Assembly: GCA_016710595.1 (NCBI GenBank)
Contig: JADJVM010000008.1
Span: forward strand, 1,178,001 to 1,242,000
Length of the DNA stretch: 64,000 bases
Direction: 5' to 3'
Source of the DNA: Niastella sp.
GTDB lineage: Bacteria > Bacteroidota > Bacteroidia > Chitinophagales > Chitinophagaceae
The notes below the pieces were generated by a model. That model saw only the letters and a list, made by a program, of their open reading frames with translations. It ran no database searches and was not told the DNA's origin. The position numbers were made by a program, and so were the translations under genes. Below are positions 35,757 through 44,298 of this stretch, one piece after another. The number at the start of each line of letters is the position of its first letter. Within the stretch, counting starts at the first letter, position 1.

Positions 35757-37172
35757 ATGGAAGAATTAGTAAGTACAAAAACACATGATGAAACCCGCCA
35801 GGGAGAGGCTTTTTCGCCAATAAGAACCCAGGGCCAAAATTTTAAAAAGCACTTTTATATTGAAAGTTATGGCTGTGCCATGAATTTTGCTGACAGTGAA
35901 GTGGTAGCTTCTATTTTACAAAAAGAAGGCTTTGGTGCAACAACCCAACCCGAAAACGCCGATCTTATCTTTATAAACACTTGTTCTATCAGGGAAAAAG
36001 CAGAGCAAACCGTACGGTATCGGTTAAATGCACTAAAACAATATAAACGCCAACGGCCGGGCTTACTCATTGGTGTTTTAGGATGTATGGCAGAGCGTTT
36101 AAAATCTACTTTTTTAGAACAGGAAAAATTAGTTGACCTGGTAGTAGGCCCGGATGCCTACCGTAGCCTTCCTGCATTAATTGAAGATGCCGGTGATGGC
36201 CAAAGAGCAGTAAATGTACTTTTAAGCCGTGACGAAACCTATGCCGATATTGCACCCATCCGCTTAAACAGCAATGGCGTAACTGCTTTTGTTAGCATTA
36301 TGCGGGGCTGTAATAATATGTGCTCATTTTGTGTAGTGCCTTTTACCCGTGGCAGGGAACGGAGCAGGGATGCTGACAGTATCATTCAGGAGTGTAGCAA
36401 TTTATTTTATGATGGCTATAAAGAAATTACATTATTGGGGCAAAATGTTGACAGCTATAACTGGGTAAATGATAAAACAAATACCACCGTAACTTTTGCC
36501 GGTCTTCTGCAAATGGTGGCCAATATTTCTCCACTGCTTAGGATCCGTTTTTCTACATCGCATCCAAAAGATATTACTGATGAAGTATTATTTACCATTG
36601 CAAAAAATGAAAATATTTGTAATTATATCCATTTGCCGGTTCAGAGTGGAAGTACCCGTATATTGAGTTTAATGAACCGTACCTATAGCCGGGAATGGTA
36701 TGTTGCCAAGTACAACCGCATCAAAGAAATAATACCGGATTGTGGAATTTCTACCGATATGATTGTAGGCTTTTGCAGTGAAACAGATGAAGACCACCAA
36801 CTAAGTTTAAGCCTTATGAAATATTGCCAATATGATTTGGCCTATATGTATTTTTATTCAGAAAGGCCTGGAACCCTTGCTGCACGAAGGTTTCCGGATG
36901 ATGTACCCTTAGATGTGAAAAAGCGCAGGTTACAGGAACTGGTGGACTTGCATCGTACCCATTCCCTGCAAAGTATGCAACGGGATGTGGGCAAAACTTT
37001 CAAAGTGCTGGTAGAAGGTGCAAGTAAAAAGAATAAAGAAGAGCTTTATGGACGTAATGATCAAAATAAAGTAGTAGTATTTCCAAAAGAAAATATTCAA
37101 AAAGGAGACTACGTAATGGTACAGGTAAATCGTTGTACAGCCGGTACCCTCATTGGCCACAGAGTAAAATAA
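35757..37172 (+). CDS. miaB: tRNA-2-methylthio-N6-isopentenyladenosine synthase (MiaB)
   Basis: The 471-residue protein has the full MiaB layout. The N-terminal UPF0004 domain has three cluster-binding cysteines (SYGCAMNFADSE, INTCSIREKAE, LGCMAERL). The radical-SAM core carries MRGCNNMCSFCVVPFTRG, then QNVDSYNW and HLPVQSGSTRIL. The C-terminal part is a TRAM domain (TFKVLVEGASKKN, RNDQNKVVVF). It adds a methylthio group at C2 of i6A37 in tRNAs reading UNN codons, using two 4Fe-4S clusters. Length and motifs are complete. A sigma-54-type activator gene follows after 32 nt. Confidence 0.95.
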   Translation: MEELVSTKTHDETRQGEAFSPIRTQGQNFKKHFYIESYGCAMNFADSEVVASILQKEGFGATTQPENADLIFINTCSIREKAEQTVRYRLNALKQYKRQRPGLLIGVLGCMAERLKSTFLEQEKLVDLVVGPDAYRSLPALIEDAGDGQRAVNVLLSRDETYADIAPIRLNSNGVTAFVSIMRGCNNMCSFCVVPFTRGRERSRDADSIIQECSNLFYDGYKEITLLGQNVDSYNWVNDKTNTTVTFAGLLQMVANISPLLRIRFSTSHPKDITDEVLFTIAKNENICNYIHLPVQSGSTRILSLMNRTYSREWYVAKYNRIKEIIPDCGISTDMIVGFCSETDEDHQLSLSLMKYCQYDLAYMYFYSERPGTLAARRFPDDVPLDVKKRRLQELVDLHRTHSLQSMQRDVGKTFKVLVEGASKKNKEELYGRNDQNKVVVFPKENIQKGDYVMVQVNRCTAGTLIGHRVK

Positions 37173-37204
37173 TGGATTAGCAGTAACCGCATAAAAAAAA
37201 TTGG

Positions 37205-38446
37205 ATGGATTTACAAAGCATAAAAAACAGGTTTGGCATTATTGGTAATTCACCGGGTTTGAACCATGCTTTAAATGTAGCAGTACAAGTGGCGGCTACC
37301 GATTTAAGTGTGCTCATAAATGGTGAAAGCGGTGTGGGTAAAGAAGTTTTTTCACAGATCATTCATGCCCTTTCTGCCAGGAAGCACAATCCCTTTATTG
37401 CTGTAAACTGCGGAGCCATACCAGAAGGTACCATTGATTCAGAATTGTTTGGTCATGAAAAGGGATCCTTTACTGGTGCCGTAGAAGGACGTAAAGGATA
37501 TTTTGAAACCGTGAATGGCGGCACTATTTTTTTAGATGAAATAGGCGAACTTCCCCTGGGTACGCAGGCACGCTTACTAAGGGTATTAGAGGCGGGTGAA
37601 TATATAAGAGTAGGTAGTAGTAAGGTGCAAAAAACCGATGTAAGGGTAATAGCTGCCAGTAACAAAGACCTGCTGGAGTCAACTCATACCGGGCGTTTTA
37701 GAGAAGATTTATATTATCGCTTAAACACAGTTCCCATCCGGGTACCTGCATTAAGAGACCGCAAAGAAGATATCATTTTATTGTTCCGGAAATTTACAGG
37801 CGATTTTGCAGATCGGTATAAAACACAATCCATTAATCTGGATGATGCAGCCAAAGAACTGTTGATGAATTATCCCTGGCCGGGAAATGTAAGGGAGCTA
37901 AAAAATATTGCAGAACAGGTATCGGTATTAAGCCCTACCAGGAATATTAATGTTGAAGAATTAAAACATTTTTTACCCGAGCATAATATGAACCGTTTGC
38001 CCATGCTGGCACCCGGCCATGGCCATGTATCGCAAGCTGAATTTGCAAATGAAAGGGAGATTTTGTACAAACTTTTTTTTGATATGAAAAAAGATGTAAA
38101 CGAACTAAAGAAAATGTTTTTTGATGTATTGCAAAACCCCGGCCTTACAGCACATGCCCCCATCTACAATGAAGATGCCCAAATGAAAGAACTGAACCGC
38201 CCGGCTGCAAATAATTATGGCACTACCAATAAAGCGATGATTGTTCATAATGTACAGCATGGTAATGATATCCAGGCACACGAAGAAGTAGAAGAATCGC
38301 TCAGTATAATGGATAAAGAAAAAGAACTCATCATAAAGGCATTAAAAAAACACAGGGGAAAAAGAAAAGATGCTTCACTCGACCTGGGCATAAGTGAACG
38401 TACCCTTTACCGAAAATTAAAAGAATACGATATAGAAGATTTATAA
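37205..38446 (+). CDS. Sigma-54-interacting transcriptional activator (AAA+ and Fis-type HTH)
   Basis: The 413-residue protein starts directly with the AAA+ domain and has no receiver, PAS or GAF sensor. Walker A is GESGVGKE, the sigma-54 contact loop reads GSFTGA (usual form GAFTGA), Walker B is GGTIFLDEIGELPLGTQ, and VRVIAASNKDL and the RLNTVPIRVPALRDRKEDI sensor region follow. After a long linker (about 240-360), residues about 370-413 form a Fis-like helix-turn-helix (RKDASLDLGISERTLYRKLK). It should activate sigma-54 promoters constitutively or under control of a partner. It lies between miaB and the lptE-secG genes; its targets are not evident. Confidence 0.88.
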   Translation: MDLQSIKNRFGIIGNSPGLNHALNVAVQVAATDLSVLINGESGVGKEVFSQIIHALSARKHNPFIAVNCGAIPEGTIDSELFGHEKGSFTGAVEGRKGYFETVNGGTIFLDEIGELPLGTQARLLRVLEAGEYIRVGSSKVQKTDVRVIAASNKDLLESTHTGRFREDLYYRLNTVPIRVPALRDRKEDIILLFRKFTGDFADRYKTQSINLDDAAKELLMNYPWPGNVRELKNIAEQVSVLSPTRNINVEELKHFLPEHNMNRLPMLAPGHGHVSQAEFANEREILYKLFFDMKKDVNELKKMFFDVLQNPGLTAHAPIYNEDAQMKELNRPAANNYGTTNKAMIVHNVQHGNDIQAHEEVEESLSIMDKEKELIIKALKKHRGKRKDASLDLGISERTLYRKLKEYDIEDL

Positions 38447-38523
38447 TTCGTAGGGATGCCTCATGAAAATTTTAAATGTACCCGGCTACTAAACTTAAGC
38501 CGGTAATAAACTATTGCAGCAGC

Positions 38524-39036
38524 ATGAAAATAATCGTTCGGTTTATATTATTCATTTGCCTTTTTAGCTTATTTAGCTTTGCTACCTGTAAGTATGGCTT
38601 TAAAGATATATCCCCTATACCTGCCGAAGTAAAAACTTTTAGGGTACAAACTTTACAAAACCGGGCTCAATATGTAAATACACAATTAGCCCCATCATTA
38701 ACTGAAAAACTGAAACAAAAAATAATAGGAACTACACGCCTGCGACAAACCAATAATGATGATGCCCATTATGATATCAGCGGATATGTATCACAATATT
38801 TCACCAGTACCGTAAGTATTACCGGAAATACATCTACCGGGAACCGCCTTACCGTTGGTTTTCATCTTATCTTTAAAAATACTTTGGATGATACAAAGAA
38901 TTTTGAAGCCGACCTGGTGCGTACTTACGATTTTGATGGTAGCAAAACGATTGCCGATATTGGCAGTAGCCTTACACCAAATATTGTGAGCGACCTGGCT
39001 GATGAAGTTTTTAATAAAATATTTTCTAACTGGTAA
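38524..39036 (+). CDS. lptE: LPS-assembly lipoprotein LptE-like
   Basis: I pick the ATG at 38524 (170 residues), since it places the signal segment at the N-terminus: IVRFILFICLFSLFSFAT followed by Cys. The following KYGFKDISPIPAEVKTFRVQ matches the start of Bacteroidota LptE. The rest has the LptE alternation: NTQLAPSLTEKLKQKI, YDISGYVSQYFTSTVS, NRLTVGFHLIF and ADEVFNKIF. LptE plugs the LptD barrel that inserts lipopolysaccharide in the outer membrane. The gene is followed after 10 nt by a TPR-like gene and then secG, a common arrangement in the phylum. Confidence 0.8.
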   Translation: MKIIVRFILFICLFSLFSFATCKYGFKDISPIPAEVKTFRVQTLQNRAQYVNTQLAPSLTEKLKQKIIGTTRLRQTNNDDAHYDISGYVSQYFTSTVSITGNTSTGNRLTVGFHLIFKNTLDDTKNFEADLVRTYDFDGSKTIADIGSSLTPNIVSDLADEVFNKIFSNW

Positions 39037-39046
39037 TTTTATTCCC

Positions 39047-39796
39047 ATGCAAAAACAGGTATTTAAAAATGTATTTGGCCTAGAGGATTGGTTACACCCC
39101 ACTACCACGCATAAGTTAGAAGCGCTAATAAAACAATATCCATATTTTAGCCTGGCACATTTTTTTTTACAAAAAATAAATATGCATGCGGAAGATACCG
39201 CTGCCAAAACAGCATTACATTTCAATAATCTTTATCTGCTACATGCCCGGCTCAATGAACCTGAAATAGCCCCAGCAGAAATTGAAACAAATGAAACAGC
39301 CGTAGTTCATAAAAATATAATGGAACAGGTACATCAACCAGAAACTATCACTTTACCTGAAAATCAGGATCCACCGGGTGAAGGCCAAACCGCCGTTCCT
39401 AACCCTACCCTAACCCCGGCTGCACCCGGAGAAGAATTTTTATTTACACCCCTGCATACTTCCGATTATTTTGCCTCACAGGGCATTAAATTAAGTGCAG
39501 AAGTACAGCCTACCGATAAATTAGGAAAGCAACTTAAAAGTTTTACCGATTGGCTTAAGACTATGAAGAAAGTACATGATAGCGATACAAACAGTTCCCC
39601 AACAGACAGTTCGGTAGAACAGCTTGCAGAAAAGAGTAATATCCTTGAAGAAGTGGTAACAGAACCCATGGCAGAAGTGTATGCCAGCCAGGGAAAACGT
39701 AAGCAAGCCATTGAAACCTACCAGAAATTAAGTTTGTTGCATCCGGCTAAAAGTACTTACTTTGCAGCCAAAATAGAAAATTTAAAAGCAGAATAG
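39047..39796 (+). CDS. Conserved protein with C-terminal TPR-like motif, upstream of secG
   Basis: The ATG at 39047 gives 249 residues. The N-terminal part (FGLEDWLHPTTTHKLEALIK, YPYFSLAHFFLQKIN) is helical. The middle is low-complexity, rich in Pro, Thr and Glu. The C-terminus AEVYASQGKRKQAIETYQKL is a single TPR-type helix pair. No signal peptide is evident, so it is probably cytoplasmic. Its place between lptE and secG is conserved in related genomes to my knowledge, but I know no function. It may be a helper of envelope assembly. Confidence 0.75.
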   Translation: MQKQVFKNVFGLEDWLHPTTTHKLEALIKQYPYFSLAHFFLQKINMHAEDTAAKTALHFNNLYLLHARLNEPEIAPAEIETNETAVVHKNIMEQVHQPETITLPENQDPPGEGQTAVPNPTLTPAAPGEEFLFTPLHTSDYFASQGIKLSAEVQPTDKLGKQLKSFTDWLKTMKKVHDSDTNSSPTDSSVEQLAEKSNILEEVVTEPMAEVYASQGKRKQAIETYQKLSLLHPAKSTYFAAKIENLKAE

Positions 39797-39797
39797 T

Positions 39798-40154
39798 ATG
39801 GTATTCTTTGGAATCTTAATCGTATTAGCCTCCATTATACTGGGGTTTTTCGTTTTAATTCAAAACCCCAAGGGTGGTGGATTATCGGGCACATTTGGTG
39901 GCTTTGGAAACCAGGTAATGGGTGTAAAACGCACTACAGATGTTCTTGAAAAAGGCACTTGGATCCTGGGTGGTATCCTGGGCTTACTTTGTGTAGCTTC
40001 ACCAGCTTTTATTCCTAAAGAAGGTTCTTCCAGTGGGCCCGATCTTTTGAAGAGTGCCCCCACAAGCATCCCCCAACCTAAACAACAATCTGCACCGGCC
40101 CCTACGGTTCCTATGCCGGGTACTGCAAATCCTGCTGCTACTCCCACGCCTTAA
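39798..40154 (+). CDS. secG: Preprotein translocase subunit SecG
   Basis: The 118-residue protein has two membrane helices (FFGILIVLASIILGFFVLI and ILGGILGLLCVASPAFI) joined by the glycine-rich SecG loop NPKGGGLSGTFGG and the QVMGVKRTTDVLEK segment. The tail is Pro/Ala-rich, common in Bacteroidota SecG. SecG assists SecYEG-SecA export across the inner membrane. It begins 1 nt after the TPR-like gene, and a strong terminator follows it, ending this transcription unit. Confidence 0.93.
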   Translation: MVFFGILIVLASIILGFFVLIQNPKGGGLSGTFGGFGNQVMGVKRTTDVLEKGTWILGGILGLLCVASPAFIPKEGSSSGPDLLKSAPTSIPQPKQQSAPAPTVPMPGTANPAATPTP

Positions 40155-40173
40155 TACAAAATTGAAAATATTG

Positions 40174-40206
40174 GTAAAGCCTCACAAATGTGAGGCTTTA
40201 CTTTTG
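40174..40206 (+). terminator. Rho-independent terminator of the lptE-secG unit
   Basis: GTAAAGCCTCAC and GTGAGGCTTTAC form a perfect 12-bp stem around AAAT, followed by TTTTG. The stem starts 20 nt after the secG stop. Confidence 0.9.
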
Positions 40207-40271
40207 AATGTTATGTCAATAAATGAAAATTTATATGGCTTGCATTTCGGGACTGAATATGCCAAAGAGTG

Positions 40272-40412
40272 TCAAGCTTCATAAGCTGAATTTTGAAAGT
40301 CAACCTTTGCCCTTAAGCATTGATATTCTTGTGTAGTCAGTTCATGCCCACAAGATTCCCTTGCCCAGATCAGTACTTTACGATTTACATATATGTGAAT
40401 GGTATCAGTCAT
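40272..40412 (-). CDS. Possible small protein (46 residues)
   Basis: An ATG at 40412 opens a 46-codon frame with the start MTDTIHIYVNRKVLIWARES followed by CGHELTTQEYQ. It overlaps the stop of another short frame as TAATG. The VNRKVLIWARESCG stretch loosely recalls the N-terminus of ImmA/IrrE-type or Xre-linked proteins, so it could be a relic. There is no promoter or conserved neighbour to support expression. It may equally be a chance frame. Confidence 0.25.
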   Translation of the reverse strand: MTDTIHIYVNRKVLIWARESCGHELTTQEYQCLRAKVDFQNSAYEA

Positions 40413-40514
40413 TAATTTTCAAAAATAATAGATAGCTTTTTATTGCTAAGCCCTCCAAATAAATAATAGATTGTCAATTGTAAAGAGTCGCCTTTAGATA
40501 CTTCATTAGCATTC

Positions 40515-41219
40515 CTATTTATTCGTAAACAAACTTTCATCTACCGGTATATTGGTTTCTGCATTGTCATACTCAATGGTACCCTGTGGCGTTACATGGG
40601 TATATGCAAACCAATAACCATCTTTGTTTTGTTTAAAATTTTCAAACCCATATTCCACAGGGGTATCTTCCCCGTTTACTTTTAAAAAATTAATCACTTT
40701 CACTACCCGGCTTGTTGCCTCGTCAATATAAAATTTCATACTCATCCCCGATTTTTCTGTTAGTGTTATTACATAGGCAGGTTTACCATTTACGTTTTCT
40801 TTTTCTTCTAATTTTACGGTACTTCCTTTTGAAGCATAATCAAAAAGAGGGCCCTGTAAATCGGTTTGGCGAAAAGTACTTTCATATTCTCCTTCCTCCA
40901 TTTTACGGGGTTGTTCCATTCCCTGAATTGGCATAAAAACCCATCCTTCTTTTGCATTGGCCATTTGATAATTATATGTACCCATTACTTCTATATCTAC
41001 TTTTATGCCTGTATGGTTCAGCTTCGTTAAGGTAATAGCAACATCCGCTCCCTGCACATTCACGTTCCCAGTCATCTTTACTGAATTTAAAGAGTTGAGT
41101 TTTTCCTTTCCGCCCATGGCTTCTATATTCTTTGCAATAATTTCATCGGCAGTTTGGGCTGTGAGGCTCCAGGTAGCCAAAGAGAAAATAGATACTAAAA
41201 CCAGTTTTACAATTTTCAT
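40515..41219 (-). CDS. Outer-membrane lipoprotein-sorting-like (LolA-fold) secreted protein
   Basis: The 234-residue protein has a signal peptide (cut after SLTAQ). TADEIIAKNIEAMGGKEKLN is followed by a run of amphipathic strands: VKMTGNVNVQGADVAITL, GWVFMPIQGMEQPRKM, AYVITLTEKSGMSMKFYID and RVVKVINFLKVNGEDTPVEY. This is the pattern of the large LolA-like family common in Bacteroidota. True LolA carries lipoproteins across the periplasm, but the many paralogues have uncertain cargo. It is a single gene, divergent from adenine deaminase. Confidence 0.8.
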   Translation of the reverse strand: MKIVKLVLVSIFSLATWSLTAQTADEIIAKNIEAMGGKEKLNSLNSVKMTGNVNVQGADVAITLTKLNHTGIKVDIEVMGTYNYQMANAKEGWVFMPIQGMEQPRKMEEGEYESTFRQTDLQGPLFDYASKGSTVKLEEKENVNGKPAYVITLTEKSGMSMKFYIDEATSRVVKVINFLKVNGEDTPVEYGFENFKQNKDGYWFAYTHVTPQGTIEYDNAETNIPVDESLFTNK

Positions 41220-41337
41220 GTTGTTTGAATTATATTTTTTTGAAAAGATTCAATGAAAATAAATAAAAATATCCATGCATAGCATGTGTTCCCTAAAATA
41301 ACTGTTTACTTTGCATTTTGCACAAAAAACGAAGAAT

Positions 41338-42972
41338 ATGAGTATGCTACAGGTAGAAGGCAATATCGTTGATATTGAAAACAGGAAGATTGGTTTTGGA
41401 GTTGTAAGTGTACAGGATGATAAAATAAGTGGTATTGAAATACGTGGAGATAAAAAAAATGGGGCCCCTTATATTTTGCCTGGTTTCATTGACAGCCATG
41501 TGCATGTAGAAAGCAGTATGCTGGTACCCTCAGAATTTGCAAAGCTGGCGGTAGTACATGGTACCACCGGAACCATTAGTGATCCTCATGAAATTGCCAA
41601 TGTATGTGGTATGGAGGGCGTTCGTTTTATGATTGATAATGGAAATACCGTTCCTTTTAAATTTCATTTTGGTGCACCCAGTTGCGTACCGGCTACCATA
41701 TTTGAAACAGCGGGCGCCTCTCTTGATGCCGGCGACGTAACCGAATTGCTCGCCATGCCGCAAATACACTACCTGAGTGAAATGATGAATTTTCCCGGAG
41801 TATTACAGCAGGATGATGAAGTGATGAAAAAAATTGCTGCCGCCAAAAAATTCAACAAACCGGTAGATGGCCATGCACCCGGCTTGCGTGGCGAAGATGC
41901 AAAAAAATATATTGAAGCCGGTATTAGTACCGATCATGAATGTTTTACTGCCGATGAAGCGCTCGACAAATTAAAATATGGAATGAAAATTTTAATAAGG
42001 GAAGGCAGCGCCGCAAAAAATTTTGAAGCCTTAATCCCTCTCATGCACGAACATTTTGAAAACACGATGTTTTGCAGTGATGATAAACACCCGGATAGCC
42101 TGGAAGTGAGTCATATCAATGCTTTATGTGCCAGGGCTGTAGCCCATGGGGTAGATGTTTTTAAGGTATTACAAGCCGCTTGCATCAACCCTGTGAAGCA
42201 TTACAATATGCACAATGGCATATTGAAACCGGGCCATGCTGCAGATTTTATATTGGTAGATGATCTTATCCATTTTAAAGTAATGCAAACTTATATTGAT
42301 GGTAGTTTGGTAGCCGAAAACGGAAAATCATATATCCAAACGCAGCCCGGCCAGCCCCTTAACCAATTTAATTGCAGCAAAAAAAACATATCAGACTTTT
42401 CCATTAAAGCAAAAAATGATAAGGATAAAATACCTGTTATAGAAGCATTGGATGGGCAACTGATCACACCCAAACTATTTTGTACAGCCACCATAAAACA
42501 AGGAATGCTGGTAAGCAACCCGGCAGAAGATATTTTAAAAATCGTTGTTGTAAACCGGTATAAAGATGCACCGGTGGCTATTTCATTTATTAAAAATACA
42601 GGTATCAAACAAGGCGCTATGGCTTCTTCAGTAGCTCACGACAGTCATAATATTGTTGCAGTAGGAGTTGATGATGCCAGTATCTGCCAGGCTGTAAATT
42701 TAGTGATCGAAAACCAGGGAGGTATAAGCGCTGTTGCAAATGGTATCGAAAAATCATTAGCGCTCCCGGTGGCAGGTTTAATGAGTATGGATGATGGATA
42801 CAGCGTTTCAAAAGCATACACCGAAATAGATCAGTTTACCAAAAATGAAATGTCAAGTACCCTCACCGCTCCATTTATGACGCTTTCCTTTATGGCTCTT
42901 TTAGTAATCCCTCATTTAAAACTGAGTGATAAAGGGTTATTTGATGGGGACAAATTTGAATTTGTAAATTAA
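41338..42972 (+). CDS. ade: Adenine deaminase
   Basis: The ATG at 41338 gives a 544-residue protein; the nine codons upstream are unlikely to be translated. The amidohydrolase metal site is DSHVHVESSMLVPSEFA, with DPHEIANVCG, GHAPGL, STDHECFT and FCSDDKHPDSL downstream. These are the motifs of the Ade family, which turns adenine into hypoxanthine and ammonia. The C-terminal domain ends in a normal way. Its stop shares the tetranucleotide TTAA with the convergent lipoprotein gene. With upp nearby, it marks a purine/pyrimidine salvage neighbourhood. Confidence 0.93.
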   Translation: MSMLQVEGNIVDIENRKIGFGVVSVQDDKISGIEIRGDKKNGAPYILPGFIDSHVHVESSMLVPSEFAKLAVVHGTTGTISDPHEIANVCGMEGVRFMIDNGNTVPFKFHFGAPSCVPATIFETAGASLDAGDVTELLAMPQIHYLSEMMNFPGVLQQDDEVMKKIAAAKKFNKPVDGHAPGLRGEDAKKYIEAGISTDHECFTADEALDKLKYGMKILIREGSAAKNFEALIPLMHEHFENTMFCSDDKHPDSLEVSHINALCARAVAHGVDVFKVLQAACINPVKHYNMHNGILKPGHAADFILVDDLIHFKVMQTYIDGSLVAENGKSYIQTQPGQPLNQFNCSKKNISDFSIKAKNDKDKIPVIEALDGQLITPKLFCTATIKQGMLVSNPAEDILKIVVVNRYKDAPVAISFIKNTGIKQGAMASSVAHDSHNIVAVGVDDASICQAVNLVIENQGGISAVANGIEKSLALPVAGLMSMDDGYSVSKAYTEIDQFTKNEMSSTLTAPFMTLSFMALLVIPHLKLSDKGLFDGDKFEFVN

Positions 42973-43382
42973 TATTTTGCCGATACAACTTCTACCCGTA
43001 CGCTATCGGTACCCTTGGGTGTAAATAATTTTGTTTTGAAAGATTTGCTGGCGCCCGGCGCAATTTTATCATAGATCATTTCATGGTCTTCTTCCAGTAA
43101 TACCCCGGTTTTACTATAGAAATATAATTTTACATCCACATCTTTATACGTAACAATACGGGCGGTATTGGTCACTTCTCCTTTTACTACGGTTTGGCGT
43201 AGCAGGTTTTTACGGTCATTGGCTTTAGCCTGCAAAAATTGAGCAGGGTTTTCCTGCTCTATTTCTGCCAATGATTTTTTACCGGCTTCATATTTATCTA
43301 CCGGCATCTTTTTTTCTGCAGTACCCTGGCAGGCCAATATCAAAAGTGTACAACACACAAATACAGATAGGAAAATTTTCAT
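42969..43382 (-). CDS. Small lipoprotein, possible FxLYD-like domain
   Basis: The 137-residue product has a lipoprotein signal (VFVCCTLLILAC, lipidated at Cys18). The mature part, VVKGEVTNTARIVTYKDVDV followed by KLYFYSKTGVLLEEDHEMIY, looks like a single immunoglobulin-type FxLYD beta-sandwich. An envelope location is likely and the function unknown. It is convergent with ade, sharing the 4-nt TTAA that holds both stop codons. Confidence 0.75.
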   Translation of the reverse strand: MKIFLSVFVCCTLLILACQGTAEKKMPVDKYEAGKKSLAEIEQENPAQFLQAKANDRKNLLRQTVVKGEVTNTARIVTYKDVDVKLYFYSKTGVLLEEDHEMIYDKIAPGASKSFKTKLFTPKGTDSVRVEVVSAKY

Positions 43383-43500
43383 TTTTTTATTTTATTTTAA
43401 ATCTGCTACTCAAAAATATAGTATCCTTTCCTAATTTATTATAGATTTGCCCAAAGCAGCACAATTTTAACGAAATATCCCGTCATACCGGGTTTATATT

Positions 43501-44151
43501 ATGGTACATAATTTAAGTAAAGAACATTCACTCATCAGTAACTGGGCAGCCGAACTTAGAAATATTGAAATACAACAAGACAGGATGCGTTTTAGAAGGA
43601 ACCTGGAACGTATTGCAGAAGTAATAGGATATGAAATAAGCAAGCAAATGGAATGGGAAAGTGTAGAAGTTACTTCACCGATGGGTACTGCCAGTTGCAA
43701 GGTTTTAAAAGAACAACCGGTACTCGCAACAATTTTACGTGCCGGCCTGGCCATGCACAATGGCTTATTAAGTTATTTTGATAAAGCAGATAATGCCTTC
43801 TTAAGCGCTTATCGTAAACACCATCCTGATGGGAGTTTTGAGATTAGTATGGAATATATGAGTTGCCCCGAAATAGACAATCGTATCCTTATTTTAAGCG
43901 ACCCGATGCTGGCAACTGGCTCGTCGCTGGTAAAATCTATACAATATTTAAAAAATGTGGGTGAAATAAAAGAACTCCATATCGTGTGCGCTATTGCCTG
44001 TACCGTAGGTATTGATTATGTTTTACGCAACGAACCCAGGGCCAATATTTGGTGTGGTGATATTGATGAAGAACTTACCGCAAAAGGATATATTGTTCCC
44101 GGCCTCGGAGATGCCGGAGACCTTGCTTATGGATCCAAAATGCAGAGTTAG
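43501..44151 (+). CDS. upp: Uracil phosphoribosyltransferase
   Basis: The 216-residue protein contains LATILRAGLAMHNGLLSYFD, the PRPP-binding loop ILSDPMLATGSSLVKSI, and the uracil-binding C-terminus GDIDEELTAKGYIVPGLGDAGDLAYG. It makes UMP from uracil and PRPP. The length matches the family. The gene seems to be monocistronic: its neighbours are a divergent lipoprotein gene and porP, each about 120-150 nt away. Confidence 0.92.
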   Translation: MVHNLSKEHSLISNWAAELRNIEIQQDRMRFRRNLERIAEVIGYEISKQMEWESVEVTSPMGTASCKVLKEQPVLATILRAGLAMHNGLLSYFDKADNAFLSAYRKHHPDGSFEISMEYMSCPEIDNRILILSDPMLATGSSLVKSIQYLKNVGEIKELHIVCAIACTVGIDYVLRNEPRANIWCGDIDEELTAKGYIVPGLGDAGDLAYGSKMQS

Positions 44152-44246
44152 GTTACAAGGAACCAAAAAAAGATGATTCATTTACCCATAGCAGTCAAGG
44201 TATTGTAAATTTTTAAGGCAATTTTATAAAATTCCATCTCATTTCC

Positions 44247-44278
44247 TTGCAGCATTTTAATGCATTTACTTATCTTTA
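44247..44278 (+). promoter_or_regulatory. Probable Bacteroidota promoter for the PorP gene
   Basis: TTG (44247-44249) and TATCTTTA (44271-44278, one mismatch to TAnnTTTG) are 21 nt apart. The -7 box ends about 20 nt before the ATG at 44299. Confidence 0.45.
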
Positions 44279-44298
44279 TTTTCTAGAACTGTTTGATA

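Larger units (their letters stand above)
40155..40514. other. Intergenic region after secG: terminator and two tiny minus-strand frames
   Basis: This 360-bp stretch contains the secG terminator and, on the minus strand, two short overlapping frames (40412-40540 and 40272-40412). The first overlaps the 3' end of the LolA-like gene. No RNA gene or longer frame is visible. Confidence 0.5.

Noticed and set aside
41221..41337. Purine riboswitch upstream of adenine deaminase
   Set aside because: The leader is short and AT-rich with no three-way junction or conserved loop sequences visible.
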